Notes under the pieces: model-generated | Database searches by the model: none | The model's input: the letters and a program-made list of their open reading frames with translations, nothing else | What the model was told of the DNA's origin: nothing | Translations under genes and position numbers: made by a program | Shown here: one piece after another, positions 21,425-32,989 of the stretch | Layout of the letters: every line of letters starts with the position of its first letter | Numbering within the stretch: the stretch's first letter is position 1 | Origin: Arthrinium phaeospermum | Lineage: Eukaryota > Ascomycota > Sordariomycetes > Amphisphaeriales > Apiosporaceae | Direction: 5' to 3' | DNA: 64,000 bases | NCBI GenBank assembly: GCA_006503535.1 | Contig: QYRS01000014.1 | Span: forward strand, 744,001 to 808,000

Positions 21425-24400
21425 ATGGATTCCGAATCGCTAGAATCGGACAATCAAGATGATGGCACAGTGTCGAGAGACGCCGGTGAGTGGCGCCTGT
21501 TTAGGTCTAACAAACTATGGCCATTCCTGACCACGGTGTTTCGATGTGACGACAGCGCTCGAGATGCTATTTCAAGCTATCTTGGAACAGCTAGCCAATA
21601 TCGACCTGTTCAGCGGTACACAGTCCCCGACGGTCTTCATCGTATATGCCCACGATAGTTTAGGCGAAGGAGACGCCAGAGCGAAAGTGGTGCGCCGCAT
21701 CATTCGTTGGCTGAACCTTGCCCGTTGCCGAGTCCTTTCCGACAAGACACCCCTCGAGCCTTTCCCAGACCGATTGAGTCCTGACAAAGCCATGGATAAC
21801 ATCATCGATAGCCAGCTACGCATCCTCCCACACGAAAGTAGCTCCGACTCGAATGATTGCGCATCCGTGGACAATGTGATTGTTTGTGGCTCCTCGGTTC
21901 TGCAGCGGTACATGCAAGATCAGTCCACAGGTCCCTACATCGAATCAATTGAGCGGGTGTACAATGACAGCAATGGTGATCGAAGCCGGATTCGGAATTT
22001 GGTCGAGTCTAGCATGCAAGTTGGAAACTTCCATCACGTCCTGACCGAGATCGCGTTGCTCAATATCAGGCGATCCAACCAGGGAAGCAGTCATGGTATC
22101 ATTCCATTGGCCCTGAATGGGGAACTACCTGGCAACTATTTGACCGAATGCCTCGAGAGCTGCGATGTAGCCATCAAGCTAGAGGATTCAACCCTGCCAG
22201 CACAGCACACAGTTTGTTTCAAACTACTGGCGAGAATATACACACGTAGCCATTCGGAAATCGAGGAATTTAGGAGATGCTACGACGAAGCCGCCAAACA
22301 ACTTTGCGAGGCTCCGATGACCAAGAGTCAGGCCACGCAAATCATATCGGCACGGCTGCATGTTGCATCCCAGACAGTATTGAACCAGATCAGGGGCGCA
22401 ATCCGAGACTCTCGATCAGGGGCGCGAGAACGCACAGTCCAAGAAGCACAACGCCTTGAGCTGCTTCGTGACTTAGCCCCTTTGCCCTATTCTGATCTCA
22501 AGGACAGGAACCCCGCTCGAGAAAAGGGCACCTGCGAATGGACCACGAACCATCCCAGATTCCAATCTTGGCGGAATAACACAGCGCACGGACTTCTCTG
22601 GATTTCCGCTGATCCTGGCTGCGGAAAATCTGTGCTGTCGAAGTATCTGATTGACGAGATCCTCCCAAATTCTGCAACAAGGACAACATGCTACTTCTTC
22701 TTCAAGGACGACTTCGAGGATCAACGCAGTGCTGTCAGTGCTCTCCGTTGCATAATCCATCAGTTGTTTATCCAAAAACCCACTCTTGTCACTCGAGGAA
22801 TACTCGAAAAGTTTCAACAAGACCGTCAAACATTGTCCTCGTTGAGACAACTCTGGGCCACTTTCGTTCAGGTTGCGACCTGCAAGAGTGCCGGAGACGT
22901 GGTTTGCATTATTGATGCCTTGGACGAATGCATAGAAGATGAGAGAACTGTCCTAGTAGATTTTTTGACAGATTTCTACAAACATCACAGTCCGAGCTCA
23001 TCCCTCAAGTTCCTAATCACAAGTCGTCCCTATCACTACATCGAGAGGGGGTTCAATGAGCTTGAATCGAAATGGCCGACAATACATATCACCGGGGAAA
23101 ATGAACACGAAATGCAGCAAATCCAGGACGAGATCACGATTGTCATCTGTGCGAGGGCGAAAGAACTGAAGGAGAAACTCAAGCTCCAAGATGAAGAGTA
23201 CGCGGCTTTGCTGGAAGGAGTTACTCGTGTGAAGAACCGGACTTATTTATGGGCCACCCTCGTCTTTGATGTCGTCCAGAATTCCATTGAGACGAACTGT
23301 TCAGAAATAGAGGTCATTATTCGTGAGCTTCCTCGCAGCGTGGAGGAAGCATACGAAAAGATCCTCTCGAGAAACCAAGGCCGGGCCAAGGACAAAGCAA
23401 GAAAAGTCCTGCAGATCGTCATCGCGGCAGAACGCCCGCTTACGCTGGAGGAGATGTCTCAAGCCTTGGCCATCGAGGAACGCCCGCTTACGCAACAGGA
23501 CATGGCTACAGTCCTGCCCATCGAGAAACGCCCGATAACCCCTGAAAAACTCCAACTTGAGCCGGTGGAGAAGTTCCGTGGTACCATCCGGCAGCTTTGT
23601 GGGCTTTTTGTTACGATCATAGATTCGAAGATCTATCTGATGCATCAAACAGCAAGGGAATTCTTGATCCGAAAGTCGAAAGTGAACCCTGAAGTGAAAA
23701 TTCTCTCTCACAACTCGGGTTCATGGAGACAGTCATTGGATTTGGTGGCTTGCAACCATTTGCTCGCGCGCATTTGCATATCTACCCTACTGCTCGGAAT
23801 CAACGACGAGTATTCCGCGGCGAACTGGCCGTTACACGTACGTGCCGCAGACAGTGCTGAGGCAGTGCAAGATCTACTCCCCCAAGCACGCCGCCTTTGC
23901 TGCCAACACGACAGGAATATCCCAGCATTCCTATCAGCGGGACTCATGGCCATCGCGAGAAGCCGAGATGAAGCTGACTTGAAAGATATGAAACCCTTAG
24001 TAGCAGCATCGATTCTCGGCCTGGCTGAAGTAGTCCGTGTTATGGCGAAAGACAAGCAGGCGGGCATCATGGGAACCGTTGGTGGGCTCACAGGCCTTGC
24101 TTGGGCATGCCGTCTTGGACACCACGACGTCGTTCGTGCCCACTTAGAAATAATGCATTGGTACCAAAGGATCCAGGCTGTGCGATACAATACCGGCGAT
24201 CATACGCTGTTGACGTATGCGGTTCGCAACCGCAGCCCTGCAACTGTGCGATTACTTCTCGACGCAAAGGCCCCGAAAGGCGGTCTCAACCCGTGGGGAA
24301 CATACTTTACCGCTCTACACGAAGCAGCAGCGATGGAAGGCATGGAAGATATTGTTCGCCTACTTCTTGAGGAAAATGCGTCACCGAACGTAAGAGATGA

Positions 24401-24902
24401 AAACGGCGAGACCCCTTCACATTTAGCAACGACGGATATCAGTGAAACACTGGTTCGATTATTGATTGAAGGAGGTGCCGGGCTCGACGTCAAGGGCCGC
24501 TACGGCCAAACGCCTTTGCATATGGCCACGGGTAATGGCAGCAAGAAAATGGTCCGACTACTAATCAAAGCAGGTGCCAAAGTCAACGTCAAAGATGATG
24601 GCAACAGAACGCCCTTACATGCAGCAGCGAAAGATGGCAATGAGACAATAGTCCAACTATTGATTAAAGAAGGTGCCAAAATCAACGTTGGAGACCACTA
24701 CAACTGGACGCCTTTACATATGGCAGCGTGTCTTGGCCATGAGTCAATGGTTAATCTACTTATCAAAGCAGGCGCAGAGGTGAATGCCGTTACGAACCGA
24801 GGGAAGACCCCATTGGACCTTGCAACCGAGCAAAACAGAACATCAACCATTAGAGTGCTTCTCGACGCCAGAGCACAGGAAGGTACACGGAACAGGACTT
24901 GA
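21425..24902 (+). CDS. NLR-like receptor: TIR-like / NACHT / ankyrin repeats, 1135 residues
   Basis: Exon 1 is 21425-21485 (MDSESLESDNQDDGTVSRDA) and exon 2 is 21556-24902; the intron is GTGAGT...GACAG. From about residue 46 TVFIVYAHDS, then VVRRIIRWLN and CRVLSDKTPL, resemble the first strand and following helix of a TIR/SEFIR-like fold. A NACHT NTPase follows: P-loop GLLWISADPGCGKS at 366-379 and Walker B VVCIIDALDEC at about 469. A winged-helix region comes next, then about nine ankyrin repeats from about 833 to 1128 (for example TPLHMATGNGSKKMVRLLIK). In fungi such STAND proteins act in heterokaryon incompatibility or innate defence: ligand binding by the repeats triggers the N-terminal effector. 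The specific trigger and the identity of the N-terminal domain are inference. The reading frame is intact. Confidence 0.88.
23430..23548 (+). repeat. 48-bp in-frame tandem repeat inside the NLR-like gene
   Basis: Units start at 23430, 23478 and 23526, encoding ERPLTLEEMSQALAIE, ERPLTQQDMATVLPIE and the diverged KRPITPEKLQ. Homologues usually have one RPLTLEEM segment here, so this looks like a local triplication. Confidence 0.75.
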
Positions 24903-25235
24903 AAAGGCAGGTACAAGTAGGGTACAAGATAGGCTCAATCTTGACGGCGACTGGGAGAGTGACAGAATTCCCGGACATAATAGCGTCAGTCCCATCTCCC
25001 ATGTCAGTCGCCTGATCAACCGAGATGAAAGCGACTACACTGTACACAGCCGGGAGAGAGGGGCTCGGGTACGGCGATACGGTGGTACGACAGACGCAGA
25101 ACGATATTACTTATCACCATCACGATAATTTTCCAACGGCGTAATTTGGAGTTGGTAGTAATCAGTTTATTCCACTCGTATAATAAGTATACTTCTGGTG
25201 TTTATTCCTCTGACTCTACTACTCTAGTAAACCGT
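24903..25235. other. Intergenic region between convergent genes
   Basis: About 330 bases between the 3' end of the NLR-like gene and the 3' end of the MYND gene on the other strand. It contains GGTGTTTATTCC at about 25195-25206 and CAGTTTATTCCAC near 25158, which resemble segments of the introner-like element. Confidence 0.4.
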
Positions 25236-26630
25236 TCATACGCCCTCCTTCCGACGCTCCTGCTCCACGAATTCCCGCAGTGCCGTCTCAACGTTACTTC
25301 CATGTTTGTAATTCCACCGGGCGAAATATCGTGAAAAGTTGGCGGGCTTGCTGATGAATTCCATGACCTCCTCCCGAGCCTCGGAGGTCCCGATCTTGCG
25401 GGCGGCTCGAACGCGCGGCTGGACCTCGGCCAGCGCATAGGCGCACAGGCCCATCAGGTCGCTGGTGCCCCAGAAGTCCGGCGTGACGCCATAGTGGTGT
25501 ATCAGGGTGACGTTACCCGAGTTGCCAGCCCACTCGTCCGGCACGGTCCCCTAGGCCTCGTCGTTCCAGTGTGGCTCGAGCCGCATCATCAGGGCCGCGG
25601 CGTAGTAGTTGGGCGAGGTGCACAGGTGCCTGTGCTGGGGCCCCCGCCAGTTCGGCTCCAGGCGGACAGGCATGCCGGCCATTTCCGACAAGGGGGAGAC
25701 GCTGCCGCACGACTGCGACTGCCACATGGGGCTCTCGGGGGTGACGCCGATGGGCGTCATGGCTGGGAGCTTGTGGACGATCATGTCGTTGGCGCAGTGC
25801 AGCTCCAGTCCGCCCATGTTGGCAGAGTCTGGGTAGCCGATCTCGGGGAGTGCGCGGGTGGGCACAAATACGCGGCCCTCGACCAAGCGGTCGACTCGTT
25901 CATCGCCGTGCATAGACAACCACAACGCGTGGTGGTGCTGGGCCCATTCCTCGGCCCTGGTCCGCTCACACAAGCCGAGGTAGTCGACGAGATGCCGTAG
26001 ATCCTCGAGGGTGGTGTCCCGCGGCGCACCGTCCTCAGCACCAAAGGAGCAGAGCATAAAGGGGCCGAAGAGGTCGTACTCGGCCTGGTGGTCGTAGGCT
26101 TTGCTGACGAGATTGCTCAAGGTCCAGCACCGGAAGCCCATTCGAATATCATCGCCGGTGTCGTTGGTCTTGCCGCCGCGGTATGCGTATTGGAGGCCCC
26201 CATCTTTCCGGGAGAAGAGGACCAGGGTGTGGTTGAGCTTCAGGCCGGTGCGGACGTTGGTGGTGAAGATGAAGTAGTCGAGCGTATCGTATTGGTCGGC
26301 CGGGAGTCTCAGGTAGGCGCTGCCGAAGACGCGGGCGACGCGCTTGAAGACCAGATCGGGATGGGCCCCGCCGTTCTCGCCCGTGGGGATAGGGTGGTCG
26401 CAGGAGTGGTTGACAATACGGGGCGCATCCTTGACTGGCTCGAACACGAAGGCCCGGTGCTTCTTGGGATCGCGGGGATGGTTGGGAATGGCACGGCAAA
26501 GGTCCTTGTGCAGAGGGTAGTCGGCCTTCTGACAAGCCCCGGAGCAGTAATGGGCGTCCTTGCAGCGTGCGCAGAGGGTTGTATTGGGGTTGAGGCAGAC
26601 GATGCACGTTGTCGATGGAAATGATGCCAT
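25236..26630 (-). pseudogene. MYND zinc-finger protein with an in-frame TAG
   Basis: The ATG at 26630 (ATCATGG) gives MASFPSTTCIVCLNPNTTLC and a MYND finger (CxxC, CxxC, YC, C, HxxxC) in the first 45 residues. A long unannotated region follows (FGSAYLRLPADQYDTLDYFI, WTLSNLVSKAYDHQAEYDLF). TAG at 25553-25551 stops it after 359 residues. Beyond the TAG the same frame is open for another 104 coding-like residues (DEWAGNSGNVTLIHHYGVTP, EFISKPANFSRYFARWNYKH), ending at 25236. MYND fingers bind proline-rich peptides; a regulatory role is family knowledge only. The TAG is followed by G, not the CTA context of fungal readthrough signals, so a recent nonsense mutation (CAG to TAG), or a shortened but functional protein, is likelier. 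Confidence 0.7.
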
Positions 26631-27088
26631 GATGGTAAAATCCAATGATGATGAAGAGATGATGGAGGAGGGAACTGTTGAAGTCGATTGAATGGATTGA
26701 TTGGAGACCTACTCTGGCAAATTGCGTTTGGCGTTGACATCAACGGTGGAGTAATCCTCAACAATTTTGTTATTTTTGGCGTTGGAATAACCGTTTATTC
26801 CAGTGTGGACAACCCGGAGAGTGTTTATTCCAGTGTGCAGTTTAATGGGCGGCTTCGTGTCTGTCCACGCCCTCTGCTTGATGTTCGGCAGCAGCAACGT
26901 GGCGGACGCCTACACACACTTCATGCCCTGGACATACTTGGGATCGCTCATTGTGTGTGTCGCTTGGCGTCTGCTGCAGTCCGATACATTGCCCAAGTAT
27001 CAGCCAATTTGGATCAGAGGCTAGGATTATCTTTTCATGCTCCAAATGAGGATTATCACGGGAGAAAGCGTGGAGAGAGAAAAGGGAG

Positions 27089-27142
<54 letters not shown>

Positions 27143-27355
27143 AGAGATCGTAGCACCTCTTCAGGTCACCCCTGTCGGCAGAGTACCATGAGCTTGGGGA
27201 GATTCCACATTTCACGGATGGCCAGAAACCCTTATCGGATGAAGGGCCCTTCTATTCCACTAGATCTTAATTCAGGTTGTTTTACCTAGCCTACCCGACG
27301 GCAGTAGCTTCTTTTCACGATCTGGAATTCCCATCTAAAGTACTTATTCAGCCAA
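26631..27355. other. Intergenic region with a microsatellite and repeat fragments
   Basis: It contains an inverted repeat GGAATAACCGTTTATTCC at about 26783-26800 and GTGTTTATTCCAGTGTGCAG at about 26821-26840, both reminiscent of the introner-like element. A plus-strand frame at 26803-27024 is hydrophobic (MGGFVSVHALCLMFGSSNVA) but unrecognised and may be a relic. Confidence 0.4.
27093..27147. repeat. (AG)n microsatellite
   Basis: A nearly pure AG/GA dinucleotide run of about 55 bases, interrupted by single AA steps. Confidence 0.9.
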
Positions 27356-29198
<1,843 letters not shown>

Positions 29199-29310
29199 TC
29201 AAGCTTAGACCCAAAATCCAGCCTCTGTCGGGCCGTGGTAATATAGAGGGACGCGTGATATAGAATGGATCGCCGATAGGTTCAGCGAAGCGCGGCGAGA
29301 TGCTGGACTT

Positions 29311-29320
29311 CCGATTACCG
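29311..29320. promoter_or_regulatory. CGG-N4-CGG site (CCGATTACCG), one change
   Basis: Variant of the shared motif in the divergent promoter of sulfatase 1 and the sugar porter. The opposite strand reads CGGTAATCGG, so both CGG triplets and the 4-base spacing are kept. Confidence 0.5.
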
Positions 29321-29424
29321 ATTCCCTGCAAAACAGCCTATTTCGTAGGCGAGACGGTACAATTGGTATTACAGGGTAGTTAATGGTGGTTTGTTACCCG
29401 ATCAGCGGACGAGGGTTTTTATCG

Positions 29425-29434
29425 CCGACTACCG
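29425..29434. promoter_or_regulatory. CCGACTACCG site, exact
   Basis: Exact copy of the cluster motif in the promoter between sulfatase 1 and the sugar porter. The opposite strand reads CGGTAGTCGG, a CGG direct repeat with 4-base spacing typical of Zn2Cys6 binding sites. Confidence 0.65.
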
Positions 29435-29497
29435 GATCCCAACCCCGCTAGTACGGAATCGGCCCCCGACGCTCCCCCAATGGCCAGGGTGTGTTCG

Positions 29498-29507
29498 CCG
29501 AGTACCG
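29498..29507. promoter_or_regulatory. CGG-N4-CGG site (CCGAGTACCG), one change
   Basis: Third site in the same divergent promoter. The opposite strand reads CGGTACTCGG; only the spacer differs from the exact motif. Confidence 0.5.
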
Positions 29508-29912
29508 CGCCAAGAGATGGCATCATCGCAAAAAAGGTGGGAGCTTGGGGGGCCAACCCCGGTCAGACAGCCAGATACTGGGCAGCTCCCTGCCATGCGG
29601 ACCCCATTGTTGACGTTCACGACTGTTACCCCGGATTTTCAACCGCGAGCATGCGTTTTGGTCCACGAATTGCGTGCTTGACGACATTGCTGGGTTAGGT
29701 GAGTTGGGATGGCTTGAATCCGGCCGGCCAGGTCTAAAGAAAGCTAAATGGATCCCAGGTCCTCGGGAGTACCAACTGCTCTCCAGCCCAGTATCGCGTC
29801 GACATTGCGACACATTGTTTACTTGTCTTTGGTCGGATATACCCATTGGCCTCATTGTCGTCGTGCGGTTAATTATTGCAGCTGCTTGCCCCTGGGGCGA
29901 TTTACCGCCAAG

Positions 29913-31947
29913 ATGGGCAACTTTCTGCGCGACCACAACTACAAGGCGACCAAGCATGTCTCGACCAACCTGGTCCTGGCCACCATGGTCCTGATGACCA
30001 GCGTGTTCGCCTACGGTTTCGAGAACTCGGTACTGTCGACGGTCCAGGCCATGAACGGTAAGCTCCCCAACACTGCGTGATGGAAGAAAACAGCAGCCGA
30101 CTGACCCCGCGAGCAACACAGCCTACGAGCGCATCTTCGGCGAGTACAACGCCAAGACCAAGAAGTACGAGTTCACCGTCGACCACCTCGCCTACCTCAA
30201 CGCGTTCCCCCTGGTCGCCTACGCGTTCGGTGTCATCGTCTTCTCGCAGATCGGCGAGCGCTTCGGCCGCCGGGCCGTGTTCTACAGCATGAACTGCATC
30301 TGCATCATCGGCGTCGCCATCTGCTACGCCGGCCGGTCCTACGCGTGGGCCCTGACCGGTCGGATCATCATCAACCTCCACGTCGGGGCCGAGGCCTGGC
30401 TGGTGCCCATGTGGCTGGCCGAGATTGTACCGGCCGCCGTTCGTGGTTCCAGTAAGTTGAACACTGATATTTCTGACTACTGGCGACTATGCTAGGCCAC
30501 CTGCCCACGGCCATCCCCAGAACTAACATGCCCGACACAGTGGTCGCCATCTACGCCTTTAGCCACGTGCTCGCCGGCTTCATCGCCGCCGTCATCACCG
30601 ACCGAACCAGCAAGATGCCCGGGGACGACAGCTGGAAGATCCCCATCGCCATCATGTTCGCCTTCCCGGGCCTGGCGCTGAGCCTGGCCTGGCTGCTGCC
30701 CGAGTCGCCGCGCTGGCTGCTGCGGCAGGGCAAGTTCGAGCAGGCCGTCGAGAGCCTCTACTACATCAATGGCGCCGACAAGGACTACCCCGCCGAGCAG
30801 GAGGCGCTGCTCATCAAGGACATGATGGACAATGCGCCGACCAAGGGCAGCTGGGGCGAGCTGTTTAGGGGAACTAACAAGGTAAGCAGATGCTCCAACG
30901 ATTTGAATTGACCGACCGATCCCGCAAAACCAAACTGTAATCTAACCAACTCCGTTTCCAGCGCCGCACTCTCGGTGGCCTCGTCGCGGCCGGCGCGAAC
31001 CAGCTGACGGGCCAGGCCTTCGCCTCGACGTACGGCACCGTCTTCCTCAAGCAGATCAACGTCATGGACCCCTTCACGGGCACGCTGATCAAGCGGGCGG
31101 GCCTGCTGGGCGGCTGCATCTTCGTCATCACCCTGGTCGAGAAGATTGGCCGGCGCCGCGTCTCGCTCACGGTCGGCACCATGACGGCCGCCGTCCTCAT
31201 GATCATGGGCGGGCTCGGCACCGTCGCGCAGCCCGCCCGGTCGGTGCAGAACGGGATCCTGGCCATGTCCATCATCTTCCCCTGCGTGTACATGATTGCC
31301 TTTGGCTCGACGTGAGTGCTTCCTCCCCATCTTCTTTTAGAGAAGAGACGCTGAACCCTTTTCCCGCAGCATGACTGTCGTCAAGGCCGAAATCCCCCAC
31401 ACGTCACTGCGCGACAAGTCCAACATGCTTTTCTGGACGGTTTCCAACCTCTGCAACATCCTGGTCACCTTCACCCTCCCTTACCTGCTCAAAGCGCCGT
31501 ATGCCGCCCTAGGATCCAAGGTGGGCTTCGTCTTTGGCTGCATTTCTGCGGCCTTCTTGATCCTGATCTTCTTCCTGGTGCCGGAGATGACTGGAAAGTA
31601 AGTACCCCTATTTCACCCCCAAAAGACCATGTTAGATACACAGATGCTAACTCTCTCGCCCAACAGGTCTCTCGAGGAAGTCGACGAGATGTTCGAGAAG
31701 CGGGTTCCCGCGTGGAGAAGCAGAGGTAAGACACACTCGAGAGTTTACACTTGGAAGATCGATACCCCAAAATGAGTAAACACACATACTTACCTCTGGC
31801 TGTCGATTAGGTTTCCGGGCCACTGGTCTCGCCGCGGCCGTGACCGACCTGGAGAACGAGCACGGCACCGAATCGGTCGTCGATGGCAAGATGGGGTCCG
31901 CCGAGCGGATTGATGACTCGCGGTCTGTTCATAAGGGGTCGCCTTGA
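29913..31947 (+). CDS. MFS sugar porter, 529 residues
   Basis: Seven exons, all with consistent phase: 29913-30057, 30122-30451, 30541-30881, 30962-31311, 31370-31597, 31667-31725 and 31811-31947. The start is MGNFLRDHNYKATKHVSTNL. Sugar-porter signatures are present: GERFGRRAVFYS after helix 2, ESPRWLLRQGKFEQA before the central loop, EKIGRRRVSL, and PEMTGKSLEEVDEMFEKRVP at the C-terminal end of helix 12. Twelve helices can be traced. The family couples uptake of hexoses or oligosaccharides to the proton gradient at the plasma membrane. The sequence looks closest to fungal alpha-glucoside/hexose permeases, but the substrate cannot be read from it. It is divergent from sulfatase 1, and their shared sites suggest co-expression and import of a desulfated sugar. 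Confidence 0.9.
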
Positions 31948-32294
31948 TCTGTCCGCCAAATTTGCCATAGTGATTTAAGCAAGCGACAAGTTTCCTTTCA
32001 AATATCCCGGCGAGATGCTCTGCTCTAGCGCTGGGAGCTGGGCATTATTTCATTTCCCATATCATTACTCGTAGATTCTATCTTTTCTTGGGTAATCATA
32101 CACGGCCCGCTCTCTACACGGACATGAAGCCTTCTGTGTCTTGTGTGTCAGACCGACTATTGAATTCGGCCTTTTGCTTGCCTGTGATCACTCCGAAGCC
32201 AGGCAGTTCTTTGGAAAAAGCCTCGAGAGGGGCCATGCTTTTCCGTAGAGACTGTATTATTCCCGGTAGTGACAACAGGCTGAAACACGTCGGT

Positions 32295-32304
32295 CGGTAG
32301 TCGG
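32295..32304. promoter_or_regulatory. CGGTAGTCGG site, exact
   Basis: Exact cluster motif in reverse orientation, upstream of sulfatase 2. A further CGG precedes it (CGGTCGGTAGTCGG). Confidence 0.65.
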
Positions 32305-32429
32305 TGACAGGGTGAATACCACCCTCCCATCTCAATAACGAATGCCTTGGCAGTGTTGCATTGGCACCCCCTGGCCCCCTGCCTTTGAACCCCGCAACTA
32401 CGGAGTCGCCCAAAGCCCCAAGTGGATCA

Positions 32430-32439
32430 CCGACTACCG
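32430..32439. promoter_or_regulatory. CCGACTACCG site, exact
   Basis: Second exact motif upstream of sulfatase 2, in the context CACCGACTACCGCCC. Confidence 0.65.
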
Positions 32440-32695
32440 CCCCTCTTTCCAATCTTCCACTAAACAACGGTTTGCCAAGGTGGGCCTTCTGCTAGCTTTG
32501 TTTCTTTGCTGGCCCAACTTGTCGGCCGCAAACCCAAGGACCTGGGAGCAAGCAGCAAGAATGCAGCCTGGCCCTGGCGGATGTGGGTGGAAGCCATAAC
32601 TACATAAGTTAGACAACGGAAGATCGAGCTGGTCCCGTCGTGGGCCCCCTCTTTTCCCTCCGCAAACGGTTCGTTTTTGGTCGGTCGGGCGAAAG

Positions 32696-32705
32696 CCGAC
32701 TACCT
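32696..32705. promoter_or_regulatory. CCGACTACCT site, one change
   Basis: Near copy closest to the sulfatase 2 start. The last base differs, which removes one CGG triplet. Confidence 0.4.
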
Positions 32706-32989
32706 ATGTACGTCGTAGACGACGGCGACAACAAAACCCCACCCCTGCAAGCGCTATGATACGGCTTTTGCTTAGCGGAGGCAACGGGGTCCAGGGGCGG
32801 CCAGGGGTAACATGATGCCATGTTCTACTGGACTCTTGGGCGTTTTCCTCCGGATTATGTAATTCCCGACACGCAGAATTCTCCGGTGGCAGTTTTTATA
32901 AGACGGCGGCATATAGAGTCCCTGAACTTCCGCCAAGCTCGTGCTGGAAGGTCTATTACCGCGTTCGACTGAGCCTGCCTGCCACGACC

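Larger units (their letters stand above)
31948..32989. other. Intergenic region: porter 3' end and sulfatase 2 promoter
   Basis: About 1 kb with no gene. It carries two exact copies of the cluster motif and one near copy, listed separately, and GC-rich palindromic stretches such as GGCAACGGGGTCC near 32778. Confidence 0.5.

Noticed and set aside
26803..27024. 73-codon hydrophobic frame near the MYND promoter as a gene
   Set aside because: No recognised family, no neighbouring exons, and it overlaps repeat-like sequence; left as a possible relic.
27093..27147. AG microsatellite as a regulatory or structural element
   Set aside because: Simple dinucleotide repeat; nothing beyond replication slippage is supported.
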